A stretch of 53,167 bases of DNA from Acidimicrobiaceae bacterium (GCA_027315315.1 DAHUYG010000068.1:1-53167); one strand, 5' to 3'. Counted from the first letter of the stretch, positions 17,762 through 26,614 are shown. Program-made: numbers and translations. The notes: generated from the sequence alone by a model not told the origin.

Positions 17762-18142
17762 ATGACCGCTGATGGTGCGCCGCTCAACATCGTCAGCCGC
17801 TATCAGGACGCCTGGACCAGCGGGGACTTCGAAACTGCCGGTCAGTTGGTCGACGGGAACATCGAATTTCGCAGCCCGCAACAGTACATTGTCGGCGCTT
17901 CGGACTTCTTCACCATGCTGCGCGAATTCGCCACACGTGTGGCGCCGCGCTGGCAGCTTGTCTCCGCGACGCAGGCGGACGACGAGATCCTGGTCCTGTA
18001 CCACCTGTTTTCCGACGACGGCGACGCCCTTGCCTGTGCCGATCACTTCCGCGTGCGCGAAGGCAAGATCGTTAGCGAGACGTTGGTGTTCGACGGTCAG
18101 GCCTTCGCTGCAGCCGCGGCACAGCGGGCGACGACGAACTGA
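17762..18142 (+). CDS. SnoaL-like/NTF2-fold protein
   Basis: Protein of 126 residues with the layout of the NTF2-like superfamily: a first helix with YQDAWTSGDFETAGQLVDGNIEFRSP, a middle strand region and a final strand DHFRVREGKIVSETLVFDG. ATG at 17762 follows GAGGAGG seven bases upstream, a strong ribosome site. It stands alone between the catabolic operon and a pseudogene. Members include small hydrolases, isomerases, cyclases and ligand-binding proteins, so no reaction is assigned. Confidence 0.75.
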   Translation: MTADGAPLNIVSRYQDAWTSGDFETAGQLVDGNIEFRSPQQYIVGASDFFTMLREFATRVAPRWQLVSATQADDEILVLYHLFSDDGDALACADHFRVREGKIVSETLVFDGQAFAAAAAQRATTN

Positions 18143-18331
18143 CGCAGAAATGCAGGGCCTCGACGAAGTGTGTTTTTCCTAGGCGCCACTCGACAACCCG
18201 GTCGACGAAATGGTGGGTCGAATGATGGACGTCGACCCCGGAAGTCGGGCGCCACGCAGTGCATCGCGCAACCGAAGTCGTAGTGGTCCAGCGAGAGCCA
18301 CCTTGTGATTGAACGACTGCGCAGCCGCACC

Positions 18332-19335
18332 TCCGGGGTGGGCTTGATCCCTGGGTCCTCGCCGTCGGCATCTCGGCGATCGCGCTGGAGATGCTCGTCA
18401 GTGCTCGTTACGGCTACCACAGAGACGAGCTCTACTTTCTGGCCGCGGGCCACCATCCTGCCCTTGGCTACGTAGATCAGCCCCTGGTCGCGCCCGTTCG
18501 TAGCGAGGCTGGAAGCAATTCTGTTCGCCAACTCGCTCGTCGGACTGCGTGTCATCCCAGCGGTTCTTCTTGGATGGCAGGTCTTCGTTGCCAGCTCCTC
18601 GGCACGGCTGATGGGCGGCGGCACCGCTTCCCGCCGCTTGGCCGCCTTCGCTACTGCCCTGTGCGGCGAGTACGTCGCCGCTGCGCACCTTCTCACCACG
18701 ACCGTGTTCGACTATGCGGCGTGGGCGGGCCTTCTTTGGTGTTGCTGCAAGCACTCTGTCCGGTGCGAACCAGCGTTGGTGGCTGGCCGCGGGCCTCTTC
18801 GTGGGCGTCGGACTGGACGCCAAGTGGAACATCGCGTGTCTGGTGGTTGGAGTGGCGATCGGTTTTATGGCTGTCCCCTCCGCTCGGCCGTTGATCGCCA
18901 CCCGATGGGCCCTGATCGCCTTGGCGATAGCGGTCTGCCTGGGGTGGCCGGACTTCGCCTGGCAAGCGATGCAAGGGTGGCCGAATGCCGCTGTCTTCCG
19001 GTCGCTCCAGCGGGCCGCACGTCACAACAGAGCGGTTTATTGGCCCGCGCAAGTGATCTACACCGGGCTGGTGTCGACGGCACTGTGATTCGCAGGTGTC
19101 GCGGCGCTGTGGCGCGGTGGCGTCCCGCTGACGGTGTAAAAGCCGACTGACGCAAGTTCCTGTTCGTCCTCCTACGCGGCGGCTGTAACGGCCTCGTCGA
19201 CCACCTCCTCGTCGTTCTGTTCGTTGGGCGGTTCGATCAACTCGCGTCGCAGGTTCTCGCAATTCGGCCTACCACCTGGATTGGTGTTCAGCGGAGCCAA
19301 CTCCTTCTGGCTCTGGGGCCGTCTGCCTGAGTCCA
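18332..19335 (+). pseudogene. Broken ArnT/GT39-like glycosyltransferase
   Basis: Fragments of one membrane glycosyltransferase of the dolichyl-phosphate-mannose/ArnT type appear in successive frames: LDPWVLAVGISAIALEMLVSARYGYHRDELYF at about 18341-18436 (frame 1), LMGGGTASRRLAAFATALCGEYVAAAHLLTTTVFDY around 18608-18720 (frame 2), and LAAGLFVGVGLDAKWNIACLVVG to PDFAWQAMQGWPNAAVF to NRAVYWPAQVIYTG at 18780-19080 (frame 3). A late piece, FGLPPGLVFSGANSFWLWG near 19263-19320, resembles the C-terminal region. At least two frameshifts and a stop at 19086-19088 interrupt it. It is very unlikely to make a working enzyme. Confidence 0.72.
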
Positions 19336-19476
19336 TCAGGGCAGTTCAGGATGGGTGCCGGGTCTTTGGCCGTCGCCCTCCGTCCGGTCCGTGAACCAGG
19401 GTTCAGTAGCAGGGCAGTAGAAGGAAATCCGGGCCACGGAGCGTCCGACTCCATGCAAGCGCTCCAGGGTCGCCGG

Positions 19477-20424
19477 TCAGCAGGCGTAGTCGCCGTCGAC
19501 TGGGTGGCCGAACCACTGCGTCACCGTCACCGTTCCACCGGTGAAGGACGTCTGGGCACAGTTTGCCTCGGCGCCCGAGAGATCGCGGGCGCCGGGGATC
19601 CAGTTGGGGATCTGGTACAGGGAGCCCGATGCGGAACCGGTACCGCCCGTGATGCTGTTCCACTGGCTGGTCGTCGAGTAGGCGCCCACCGTGGTCGCTC
19701 CTGCGGCCTGGAATCCGGCGATCATGCCCTGGAGGTCGGCGACGTTCATCGTCGTGTCGGACTGCCACGTGTTGGCGGTCTCGACGTCGAGCCACCACGG
19801 ATAGCTCGCCGCCGCGCCGGGCACCGAGACCGGCGGCGATTGACCGTCGATTGCCGACGCGGCCGCAGTAAGCCAGCTGGCGTCTTGGCTCGCCTTGTTG
19901 TAGCCGTACTGCCAGGCGCAGGCATCTGAGTTGGCTCCGACGGTGTGGGTGCCACTGCTGAGCGTCACCGTGGTCGTCGAGCACGAACCGTATGGGGTGC
20001 TCCCCGAGGTGGGCCAGTCGGCGACCACGCTGCCGCTGTAGACGTTGCCGGGATCGGCGGTATTGACATACAGGGAAGCCTTGGGCTGGCTGGGTCCTCC
20101 GACCGACGAAGCGACGGCCCAGTACAGCTCGCTCTGGCTGTAGCTCGGGTAGGAGGACGACGGCCCGAAACAGGGGTTGAGGTCATTGGCGAGGCCGCCG
20201 GTCACGCCGACGATGCCAAACGCGGGGCCTGCGGGAAGGCTGCTTCCGCACTGCGGATAGGAGACATCGTTGCCGGTCGGTGTCGAGCTTCCGCCGCCGC
20301 CACCGCCATGTCCTGAGGGCTTGGCCGCGAAAGCCGGCGTGGCACCGCCGATGAGGAGCGCGACTCCGATGACCCCTTGCAGCGCGACACGAACAGCTCG
20401 CCCCTGGACCGTCCGCTTGGCCAT
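19477..20424 (-). CDS. Secreted protein of unknown function, possibly glycoside-hydrolase-like
   Basis: Protein of 315 residues. A Sec signal peptide (MAKRTVQGR, then a hydrophobic stretch to ATPAFA) is followed by a Gly/Ser-rich linker and a domain with VSYPQCG, a repeated aromatic pattern and WWLDVETANTW. The last resembles the strand carrying acidic catalytic residues in GH25-like or DUF1906-like folds, but the family is not certain. Several Cys residues in the mature part suggest disulfides. ATG at 20424 follows GGAGG eight bases upstream; the GTG at 20442 has no such site. It is divergent from the chimeric ORF at 20498. Confidence 0.7.
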   Translation of the reverse strand: MAKRTVQGRAVRVALQGVIGVALLIGGATPAFAAKPSGHGGGGGGSSTPTGNDVSYPQCGSSLPAGPAFGIVGVTGGLANDLNPCFGPSSSYPSYSQSELYWAVASSVGGPSQPKASLYVNTADPGNVYSGSVVADWPTSGSTPYGSCSTTTVTLSSGTHTVGANSDACAWQYGYNKASQDASWLTAAASAIDGQSPPVSVPGAAASYPWWLDVETANTWQSDTTMNVADLQGMIAGFQAAGATTVGAYSTTSQWNSITGGTGSASGSLYQIPNWIPGARDLSGAEANCAQTSFTGGTVTVTQWFGHPVDGDYAC

Positions 20425-20497
20425 ACCCGTCGCCTCCTTCACCGTGTGCGGTGATCCTATGTGAACGGCATGTCTCGGCGCCCCGCCGCGGGATGTC

Positions 20498-21334
20498 GTG
20501 CGGTGCGTGGGTCAGGGTACCGCCCATCACGGCGTTGGGGGACGATGCGGGAGTCGTGTCGCAAGGCGGCGCGGGCTGGCTGCACTTTTGGGAGTCGTCG
20601 CCACTGTCGCAGGTGGTATTCCTTCGGCCATCGGCGCGAGCGCGCAGGCACCTCGTTCCGCGACTTCGACGGCGACCTCCGTCCCGTCTGCTGCCGCACC
20701 GTCAGCGACGCCCACCGCGTCGACCAGCAGCAGCAGCGTCGGGACTGCGCCCCAGCCAACGCCTGGGCCTGAACCCATTGGTAACAGGACCAGCGGCTAC
20801 CACCTCGGCAAGAGTGTCGAGGATCCCGCGCGTGAGAACGCGACGACGATCGTCTACGCCAACCCGGACGGGTCGTACACGTCGGACGACTTCGATACCG
20901 CCGTCAACTACCAGGATCCGGCAACGGGGCAGTGCCAGCGGATCCACCCGGCCCTCACCACCGGCGCTGAGGCTGGCATCCACAACACCGCGGGTCCGGT
21001 CCAGGAGACCTTTGTCACCTCGACGAGCGACACGGATCTGCTCACGCTGGCGAAAGGGGGCGACATTGCAGTGCTCGGCATGCCTGCCGGCCTGGCGCAG
21101 AGCACAGGCAGCGTGAACGGGGACACTGTGACGTTCGCCAACGTCGCGCCGAACCTCTCGGTCGACACAAAGAAAAAGGAGCTGATCAGCAACTACGCCA
21201 ACGGGGGCAGCGGATGGGCACTCGAGGGCGAGCCCGAGCGCGTCAACGTGCACGACTTCAAAGACCCGGCCCTGGGCGAGTACGCCAAGGCCACCCCCTA
21301 CAAGATCTACGACCTGGCCAACAACGAGGGATGA
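20498..21334 (+). pseudogene. Chimera: RHS-type secreted N-terminus joined to a transposase fragment
   Basis: Open frame of 278 codons with two origins. Residues 1 to about 222 look like the front of a large secreted RHS/YD-repeat or wall protein: signal-like segment, Ser/Thr/Pro/Ala linker, then NPDGSYTSDDFDTAVNYQDPATG and NTAGPVQETF. From about 21164 the chain reads as the middle of an ISAzo13-type transposase (TKKKELISNY, GEPERVNVHDFKD, YKIYDLANNEG). A TGA at 21332-21334 stands where that family has Trp, and the same frame continues beyond it as transposase. The product is unlikely to be functional. Confidence 0.65.
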
Positions 21335-21663
21335 GTCAATGTCGGCGACACGGCCGACACTGCAGAGTTCGCCGTCGAGCCCATCCGACGCTGGTGGAAC
21401 CAGATGGGAAGAGACCGTTTCCCCGATGCCGACCGGATCTTGATCACCGCCGACGCCGGCGGTTCGAACGGATATCGGCTCCGGGCCTGGAAGGTCGAGT
21501 TGGCTCGCCTGGCGGCTGGGACCGGTCTACGCATCACCGTGTGTCACTACCCGCCGGGGACCTCGAAGTGGAACCGGATCGAGCACCGCATGTTCAACTT
21601 CATCATCATGAACTGGCGGGGCAAGCCTCTCACCAGCCTGCGCACCATCATCGAACTCATAAG
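21164..21663 (+). mobile_element. Truncated ISAzo13-type transposase remnant
   Basis: Both sides of the stop at 21332 read as one transposase in one frame: GEPERVNVHDF, then VNVGDTADTAEFAVEPIRRWW, ILITADAGGSNGYR, VCHYPPGTSKWNRIEHR and NWRGKPLTS. These are conserved blocks of ISAzo13-family DDE transposases as I know them. The N-terminal third and the C-terminus are missing, and no terminal inverted repeats were seen. It is an inactive relic whose left edge is fused into the RHS-type frame. Confidence 0.75.
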
Positions 21664-21736
21664 CCCTTCGGGCCGATCCGTCGTCGGCACCAGCTCGTGG
21701 TGCCTGCCATCAGCATTTCCATGTATGGAGATTCCC

Positions 21737-21934
21737 ATGACCAGCGCGACGCATCTCTGGGTCGTCACTCGCATCGAAGAGGGCGACGGGCTCTACCTCT
21801 TCGAAGACCACGAAGACGCGGCTGCGTTCGCGGCGCTGTACGACGATGCTTCCGTCATCGAGGCGCCGGTGTTCGCACGTGCGGGCGCAGCCGCACTCAT
21901 CGCGGCTGAGGTCGCCCAGCAATGTGAGGACTGA
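21737..21934 (+). CDS. Small protein of unknown function (65 residues)
   Basis: ATG at 21737 follows GGAG six bases upstream. The acidic product (WVVTRIEEGDGLYLFEDHEDAAAFAALYDD) reads like a small alpha/beta protein seen in actinobacterial genomes without a known role. It happens to be in the same frame as the upstream transposase relic, but the residues between the two are unlike either. No function is assigned. Confidence 0.5.
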   Translation: MTSATHLWVVTRIEEGDGLYLFEDHEDAAAFAALYDDASVIEAPVFARAGAAALIAAEVAQQCED

Positions 21935-22202
21935 GCGCCAGGGGACGACGGGCTGAGGCGCTGCTTCGGTGCAACGTTCCATGTCGTGCTGAAGGTCAAC
22001 GCTCTGGCGTGAGCGGATCACTTCCAACAGGCGGTGAACTCGCTCCTGGCACGGCTCATCCCTCGGGCCGGCCTGTCGTCATGCGGGATACCAACGTCAT
22101 CGCAGAGGCTGTGCAGATAGCCGTGCATCGCCGTATGCACCCGGTCCACCGCACTCTGCGGCCCCGACGTGCGCATCAGCGTGTCGGCGTCGTCGAGTCG
22201 AG

Positions 22203-22275
22203 CGCGCTCGGAGGGATTCGAACCCCCAACCTTCTGATCCGTAGTCAGATGCTCTATCCGTTGAGCTACGAGCGC
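22203..22275 (-). tRNA. tRNA-Arg (anticodon ACG)
   Basis: A cloverleaf can be drawn on the minus strand: acceptor GCGCTCG/CGAGCGC, D-arm TAGCTCAACGGATAGAGCA, anticodon stem TCTGA/TCAGA with loop CTACGGA (anticodon ACG, to be read as inosine-CG), and T-arm with GGTTCGAATCC. CCA is not encoded. It is the only RNA gene in this region and borders a zone rich in gene relics. Confidence 0.95.
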
Positions 22276-22360
22276 AGAACCAAGGGTCCTTACGGTACCC
22301 GCTCACTATTGTCGGGGTTCCTGGCCCGCTCGCATGGATGCTCGGGGCCGAGCAGCCTCG

Positions 22361-22419
22361 TTGACAGCCCACCCGACGCCACATAGATTCGCTGAACGCA
22401 TACTTGTGCGTTCAGCGAA
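22361..22419 (+). promoter_or_regulatory. Promoter and large palindrome upstream of the pca/pob operon
   Basis: TTGACA (22361-22366) and TAGATT (22384-22389) are 17 bp apart, a good sigma-70-type pair. A perfect 13-bp inverted repeat overlaps and follows the -10 box: TTCGCTGAACGCA (22388-22400), 6-bp spacer, TGCGTTCAGCGAA (22407-22419). A protein bound there would block or reposition RNA polymerase. The IclR regulator of this operon is the obvious candidate (inference). Confidence 0.7.
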
Positions 22420-22432
22420 CTTTGGGGAGTCG

Positions 22433-23257
22433 GTGGCCCAGATCCAGAGCCTCGCCGAGGCCGTCGCCAACCTGGTCAATGACGGAGACTGCGTTGCCCT
22501 CGAGGGCTTCACCCACCTGATCCCGGTCGCAGCTGGACACGAGATCATCCGCCAGAGCCGATGCGAGCTCACCGTCGTCCGGCTAACCCCCGACATCGTG
22601 TTCGACCAGCTCATCGGGATGGGCTGCGCGAAGAAGCTGGTGTTCGGCTGGGGCGGCAACCCCGGCGTGGGATCGCTGCACCGCTTCCGGGACGCCGTCG
22701 AGAACGGTTGGCCGCACCCGCTCGTGATCGAGGAGCACAGTCACGCCGGACTGACCAACCGGTATGTCGCGGGCGCCTCGGGGCTCCCCTTCGGGGTGCT
22801 CCGGGGGTACTTCGGGACCGATCTCATGGGAAGGACCGAGACGGTCAGATCGGTGGTGTGCCCCTTCACCGGCGAGGAGCTGGCGGCGGTGGCGGCGCTC
22901 ACGCCAGACGTCACGATCATCCACGCGCAGCAGGGCGACCCGCACGGCAACGTCCTCATGTGGGGGATCACCGGAGTGAACAAGGAGGCGGTGCTCGCGG
23001 CGGATCGGGTCCTCGTGACGGTGGAGGAGATCGTGGAACGGCTCGAGCCCCGACCCGGCGGCGTCCTGTTGCCCGGCTGGATTATCGACGCTGTGGCGGA
23101 GGCTCCCGGGGGTGCATATCCCTCCTACACCGCGGGCTACTCCGAGCGCGACAACTCCGAGTACGTGCGCTGGGACGGGATCAGCAGGGACCGGGAGACC
23201 TTCCTCGCCTGGATGGACGAGCACGTCATGGGCGGATCGACGGCGGTCGGGCGGTGA
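22433..23257 (+). CDS. pcaI: CoA-transferase subunit A (3-oxoadipate type)
   Basis: Protein of 274 residues of the class I CoA-transferase family, alpha subunit; with its partner it should move CoA from succinyl-CoA to 3-oxoadipate. It is longer than common PcaI proteins and closer in size to CatI- or glutaconate-type subunits, so the symbol is provisional. GTG at 22433 follows GGGGAG; the frame upstream to 22334 covers the promoter. The stop overlaps the beta subunit start (GTGA at 23254). Its position next to pcaHGB supports the 3-oxoadipate role. Confidence 0.8.
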   Translation: MAQIQSLAEAVANLVNDGDCVALEGFTHLIPVAAGHEIIRQSRCELTVVRLTPDIVFDQLIGMGCAKKLVFGWGGNPGVGSLHRFRDAVENGWPHPLVIEEHSHAGLTNRYVAGASGLPFGVLRGYFGTDLMGRTETVRSVVCPFTGEELAAVAALTPDVTIIHAQQGDPHGNVLMWGITGVNKEAVLAADRVLVTVEEIVERLEPRPGGVLLPGWIIDAVAEAPGGAYPSYTAGYSERDNSEYVRWDGISRDRETFLAWMDEHVMGGSTAVGR

Positions 23258-24045
23258 CCACGACCTCCACCGCCCGGGGCGAACGGTCCGTCGACTACAC
23301 CCCCGACGACATGATGATCGCCGCGGCGGCCAGGGCGTTGCGGGGCTACCGGGTCTGCTTCGTCGGTATCGGCCTTCCGAGCACGGCCGCAAACCTGGCC
23401 CGTACGACCCACAGTCCCGATCTCGTGCTGGTGTACGAATCGGGCACCATCGGCGCCAAGCCGAGCCGCCTGCCGCTCTCCATCGGCGACGGCGAGCTTG
23501 CGGAAACGGCCGACGCCGTGGTGTCGGTGCCCGAGATCTTCAACTACTGGGTGCAGGGCGGTCGCATCGACGTCGGGTTCCTCGGCGCGGCGCAGATCGA
23601 CCGGTTCGCCAATCTCAACTCGACGGTGATCGGCGACTACGAGCACCCGACGGTGCGCCTCCCGGGGGCCGGCGGGGCACCCGAGATCGCCGCCAGTTGC
23701 CGCGAGGTCATCGTGCTCGTCCGCCAGAACCGCCGGACCTTCGTCGAGCAGCTCGATTTCCGGACGACCGTGGGCTATGGCGAGGGCCCCGAGGACCGTC
23801 GCCGCTTCGGGCTGCGGGGCGCCGGACCGACGCTCGTGATCACCGACCTGGGCCTGCTCCGTCCCGACCCGGCGACCCGCGAGCTCACCATGAGCGCGCT
23901 ACACCCCGGCGTCGAGCTCGACCAGGCGCGCGACGCGACACCCTGGGATCTTCGGGTGGCCGCCGATCTCACCACCATCGACCCCCCCTCCGAGGAGGAG
24001 CTGTCGCGGCTCCGGGCCCTCCAGGCGACCCAGGGGCAGGGATGA
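23254..24045 (+). CDS. pcaJ: CoA-transferase subunit B (3-oxoadipate type)
   Basis: Beta subunit of 263 residues. The Glu in VYESGTIG is at the place of the catalytic Glu that forms the thioester with CoA. The N-terminal extension (TTTSTARGERSVDYTPDDMM) precedes the usual start of the fold. GTG at 23254 overlaps the stop of subunit A, so both are made in equal amounts. The stop is four bases before pcaH. As with subunit A the size matches CatJ-like rather than short PcaJ proteins. No thiolase gene (pcaF) follows, so the final step must be encoded elsewhere. Confidence 0.8.
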   Translation: MTTTSTARGERSVDYTPDDMMIAAAARALRGYRVCFVGIGLPSTAANLARTTHSPDLVLVYESGTIGAKPSRLPLSIGDGELAETADAVVSVPEIFNYWVQGGRIDVGFLGAAQIDRFANLNSTVIGDYEHPTVRLPGAGGAPEIAASCREVIVLVRQNRRTFVEQLDFRTTVGYGEGPEDRRRFGLRGAGPTLVITDLGLLRPDPATRELTMSALHPGVELDQARDATPWDLRVAADLTTIDPPSEEELSRLRALQATQGQG

Positions 24046-24049
24046 CGCC

Positions 24050-24742
24050 ATGACCGACCTCGGGGGGGCGGCGGGCACCATCGACCCGCCCTACGACGCG
24101 CCGGACTACCACTCGAGCGAGCTCCGCCACCCGACCCGGGCGCTCTTCACCCTCCCCCCGGGCCCGACCGAGCTCCACGGGCCGGTGTTCGGCGAGACGA
24201 GTGTGCGCGAAGGCGACGCCGATCTCACGACCCAGCACACCGGGGACCCGCTCGGCGAGCGGATCATCGTCTCGGGACGTCTCCTCGACGACTCGGGTGC
24301 GCCGATCGCCGGTCAGCTCGTCGAGATCTGGCAGACGAACTCGGCCGGGCGATACGCGCACGACGGCGACCAGCACCCTGCCCCGCTCGACCCGAATTTC
24401 ACTGGGGCCGGGCGGTGCCTGACCGGGCCCGACGGCTCCTACCGGTTCGTGACCATCAAGCCGGGCGCCTACCCGTGGCGCAACCACCCCAACGCCTGGC
24501 GACCGTGCCACATCCACTTCTCGGTCTTCGGGCGGGCCTTCACCGAGCGGCTCGTCACCCAGATGTACTTCCCGGGCGACCCCCTGCTCTCCCTGGACCC
24601 CATCTACAACGCAGTCGGCGAGCGGGCGCGGGGGCGGATGGTGAGCACCTTCGATCTCGACACCACGATCGAGGAATGGGCACTCGGCTACCGCTTCGAC
24701 GTGGTGGTGGCCGGGCACCTCGCGACGCCGATGGTGGGCTGA
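24050..24742 (+). CDS. pcaH: Protocatechuate 3,4-dioxygenase beta subunit
   Basis: Intradiol dioxygenase subunit of 230 residues that carries the non-heme Fe(III). The ligands Tyr102 (GRYAH), Tyr141 (GAYPW), His154 and His156 (RPCHIHFS) are all visible, and the N-terminal YHSSELRHPTRAL segment is typical of PcaH. It cleaves protocatechuate between the hydroxyls to 3-carboxy-cis,cis-muconate. ATG at 24050 lies just after the CoA-transferase stop. The alpha subunit follows one base after its stop. Confidence 0.95.
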   Translation: MTDLGGAAGTIDPPYDAPDYHSSELRHPTRALFTLPPGPTELHGPVFGETSVREGDADLTTQHTGDPLGERIIVSGRLLDDSGAPIAGQLVEIWQTNSAGRYAHDGDQHPAPLDPNFTGAGRCLTGPDGSYRFVTIKPGAYPWRNHPNAWRPCHIHFSVFGRAFTERLVTQMYFPGDPLLSLDPIYNAVGERARGRMVSTFDLDTTIEEWALGYRFDVVVAGHLATPMVG

Positions 24743-24743
24743 A

Positions 24744-25268
24744 GTGGTCCCTTCGCCCACGCCGTCTCAGACCGTGGGGCCGTTCTTCAGGATCGGCTTC
24801 GACTGGATGGACGCGCCCGAGCTGGTCGTGCCGGCTCGACCCGACGCGATCCGGATCGAGGGGGCGGTGTTCGACGGCACCGGCACCCCGGTGCCCGACG
24901 CCGTCATCGAGATCTTCCAGGCGGACCCCGCCGGTCGGTTCCCGCCCGACACCGAGCCCGGGTGGAGCGGCTTCGGGCGGTCCCTCACCGACGATGAGGG
25001 GCGGTATCACTTCGTCACGTTGAAGCCGGGACCCGTCGGATCCGGCACCGCGCCGCACCTCGACGTGTCGGTCTTCGCCCGCGGCCTGCTCCAGCGCCTG
25101 GTGACGCGGTGCTACTTCGGCGACGAACCCGAGGCGAACGCCGGGGACCCGGTGCTGCGATCGATCGGTGCCGCCGCCACCACGCTGGTGGCGATGCCCA
25201 CCGAGGGCTGCTATCGATTCGACGTGCATCTGCAGGGGGACAAGGAGACTGCCTTCTTTGCCTGGTGA
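24744..25268 (+). CDS. pcaG: Protocatechuate 3,4-dioxygenase alpha subunit
   Basis: Protein of 174 residues. SPTPSQTVGPFF at the start and GRYHFVTLKPG in the middle mark the alpha subunit, which shapes the active site but lacks the iron ligands; the Tyr and His positions of PcaH are replaced (for example APHLDVSVF where PcaH has CHIHFSVF). It assembles with PcaH. GTG at 24744 is one base after the pcaH stop. The end overlaps the proposed TTG start of pcaB by 11 bp. Confidence 0.93.
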   Translation: MVPSPTPSQTVGPFFRIGFDWMDAPELVVPARPDAIRIEGAVFDGTGTPVPDAVIEIFQADPAGRFPPDTEPGWSGFGRSLTDDEGRYHFVTLKPGPVGSGTAPHLDVSVFARGLLQRLVTRCYFGDEPEANAGDPVLRSIGAAATTLVAMPTEGCYRFDVHLQGDKETAFFAW

Positions 25269-26613
25269 GGACGGCGCGCTGGCACGGGGGCTCTTCGCGC
25301 CGATCACCACGACCGACGCCCTGGCCGAGCTGACGTCGGGGCGAGCCTGGGTGCGGGCGATGCTCGACGCCGAGGTCGCACTGGCAACGGCCGAGGAGCG
25401 GGTCGGCGTGATCCCGGCCGGGTCGGCGACGGCCATCGCGGGGGCCGCCGACACGCTCGAGGTCGACCCCGACGATCTCGGGCGGCGGGCCCGGCTCGGA
25501 GGCAACCCGGCCATCCCGCTCGTCGCCGAGCTGCGCGCCCGCGTCGATGGCCCGGCGGCCGAGTGGGTCCACTGGGGCGCCACCAGTCAGGACGTGCTCG
25601 ACACCGCGGCGATGCTGGTCGTCAAGCGGGCGAGCGCCCAAATCGGTACGGACCTGCTCGCCTCGTGCGCCGCCTGCGCGGCGCTGAGCGAGCGGCACCG
25701 CATGACGCTCATGACCGGGCGCACCCTGCTGCAGCACGCGCTGCCGATCACCTTCGGGCTGAAGGCGGCCGGATGGCTCGCGGCGGCCACCGAGGTGCGC
25801 AAGGCCCTCGAGCACCTGAGGGCCAGGCTGCCGGTGCAGCTCGGCGGTGCCGCCGGCACGCTCGCCTCCCTCGGGGGGGAGGGATTCGAGGTGCTCGAGG
25901 CGATGGCCGGGGAGCTCGGCTTGGTGGTCCCGACGATGCCGTGGCACACCAACCGGGTGATCGTGGCGGAGTGCGCCTCGGTCCTCGGGACCCTGGCCGG
26001 GGTCGGCGCCAAGATCGCCCGCGACGTCGCCCTCATGATGCAGACCGAGGTGGGCGAGGCGTTCGAGCCGGCCGCCCCGGGTCGGGGCGGGTCCTCGACC
26101 CTCCCCCACAAGCGCAATCCCGTCGGGGCCAGCGCGGTGTCCACGGCCCATCGGCGCGCCAGCGCCCTGGTCGCCGTGGTGATCGGGGCGATGGACGACG
26201 AGCACGAGCGTGGGGTCGGGGGCTGGCAGGCCGAGTGGGAGACCCTGACCACCTTGCTGTGCCTGGCCGGCGGTGTGGCGTCCCAGGTGCGCGAGACCCT
26301 GGAGGGACTCGAGATCGATTCCGAAGCCATGGCGGCCAACCTCGCCCGCACCGGGGGGGTCCTCCTCTCCGAGCGCGTGGTCCTCGAGCTCGCGCCGGCG
26401 CTCGGCAGGACCGAGGCGACGGGCGCGGTCCAGCGGGCCGCCTCCCGCGCCTCCGCTTCGGCGACGACCTTCGCCGAGGAGCTCCGCGCCGATCCCACGA
26501 TCGCCGCCCACCTCGGGCCCGACGACGTCGCCCGGCTGCTCGACCCGGCGGGGTACCTGGGCTCCGCGAGCGCTTTCATCGACCGCGCGCTCGGCGCGCA
26601 CAGGGAGGGCTGA
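25258..26613 (+). CDS. pcaB: 3-Carboxy-cis,cis-muconate cycloisomerase
   Basis: Protein of about 451 residues of the fumarase/aspartase superfamily, with the signature GSSTLPHKRNPVGAS and an early ATSQDVLDTA segment. It closes carboxymuconate to 4-carboxymuconolactone. I propose TTG at 25258, preceded by AAGGAG nine bases upstream and overlapping the end of pcaG; the frame runs further upstream to 25168 but inside pcaG. The first residues of family members (LFAPI) begin soon after this start, so it cannot be much later. Confidence 0.92.
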   Translation: MPGEDGALARGLFAPITTTDALAELTSGRAWVRAMLDAEVALATAEERVGVIPAGSATAIAGAADTLEVDPDDLGRRARLGGNPAIPLVAELRARVDGPAAEWVHWGATSQDVLDTAAMLVVKRASAQIGTDLLASCAACAALSERHRMTLMTGRTLLQHALPITFGLKAAGWLAAATEVRKALEHLRARLPVQLGGAAGTLASLGGEGFEVLEAMAGELGLVVPTMPWHTNRVIVAECASVLGTLAGVGAKIARDVALMMQTEVGEAFEPAAPGRGGSSTLPHKRNPVGASAVSTAHRRASALVAVVIGAMDDEHERGVGGWQAEWETLTTLLCLAGGVASQVRETLEGLEIDSEAMAANLARTGGVLLSERVVLELAPALGRTEATGAVQRAASRASASATTFAEELRADPTIAAHLGPDDVARLLDPAGYLGSASAFIDRALGAHREG

Positions 26614-26614
26614 G

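Noticed and set aside
22203-22225. tRNA-Arg 3' end as attachment site of an integrated element
   Set aside because: No second copy of the tRNA end and no integrase gene were found in the window.
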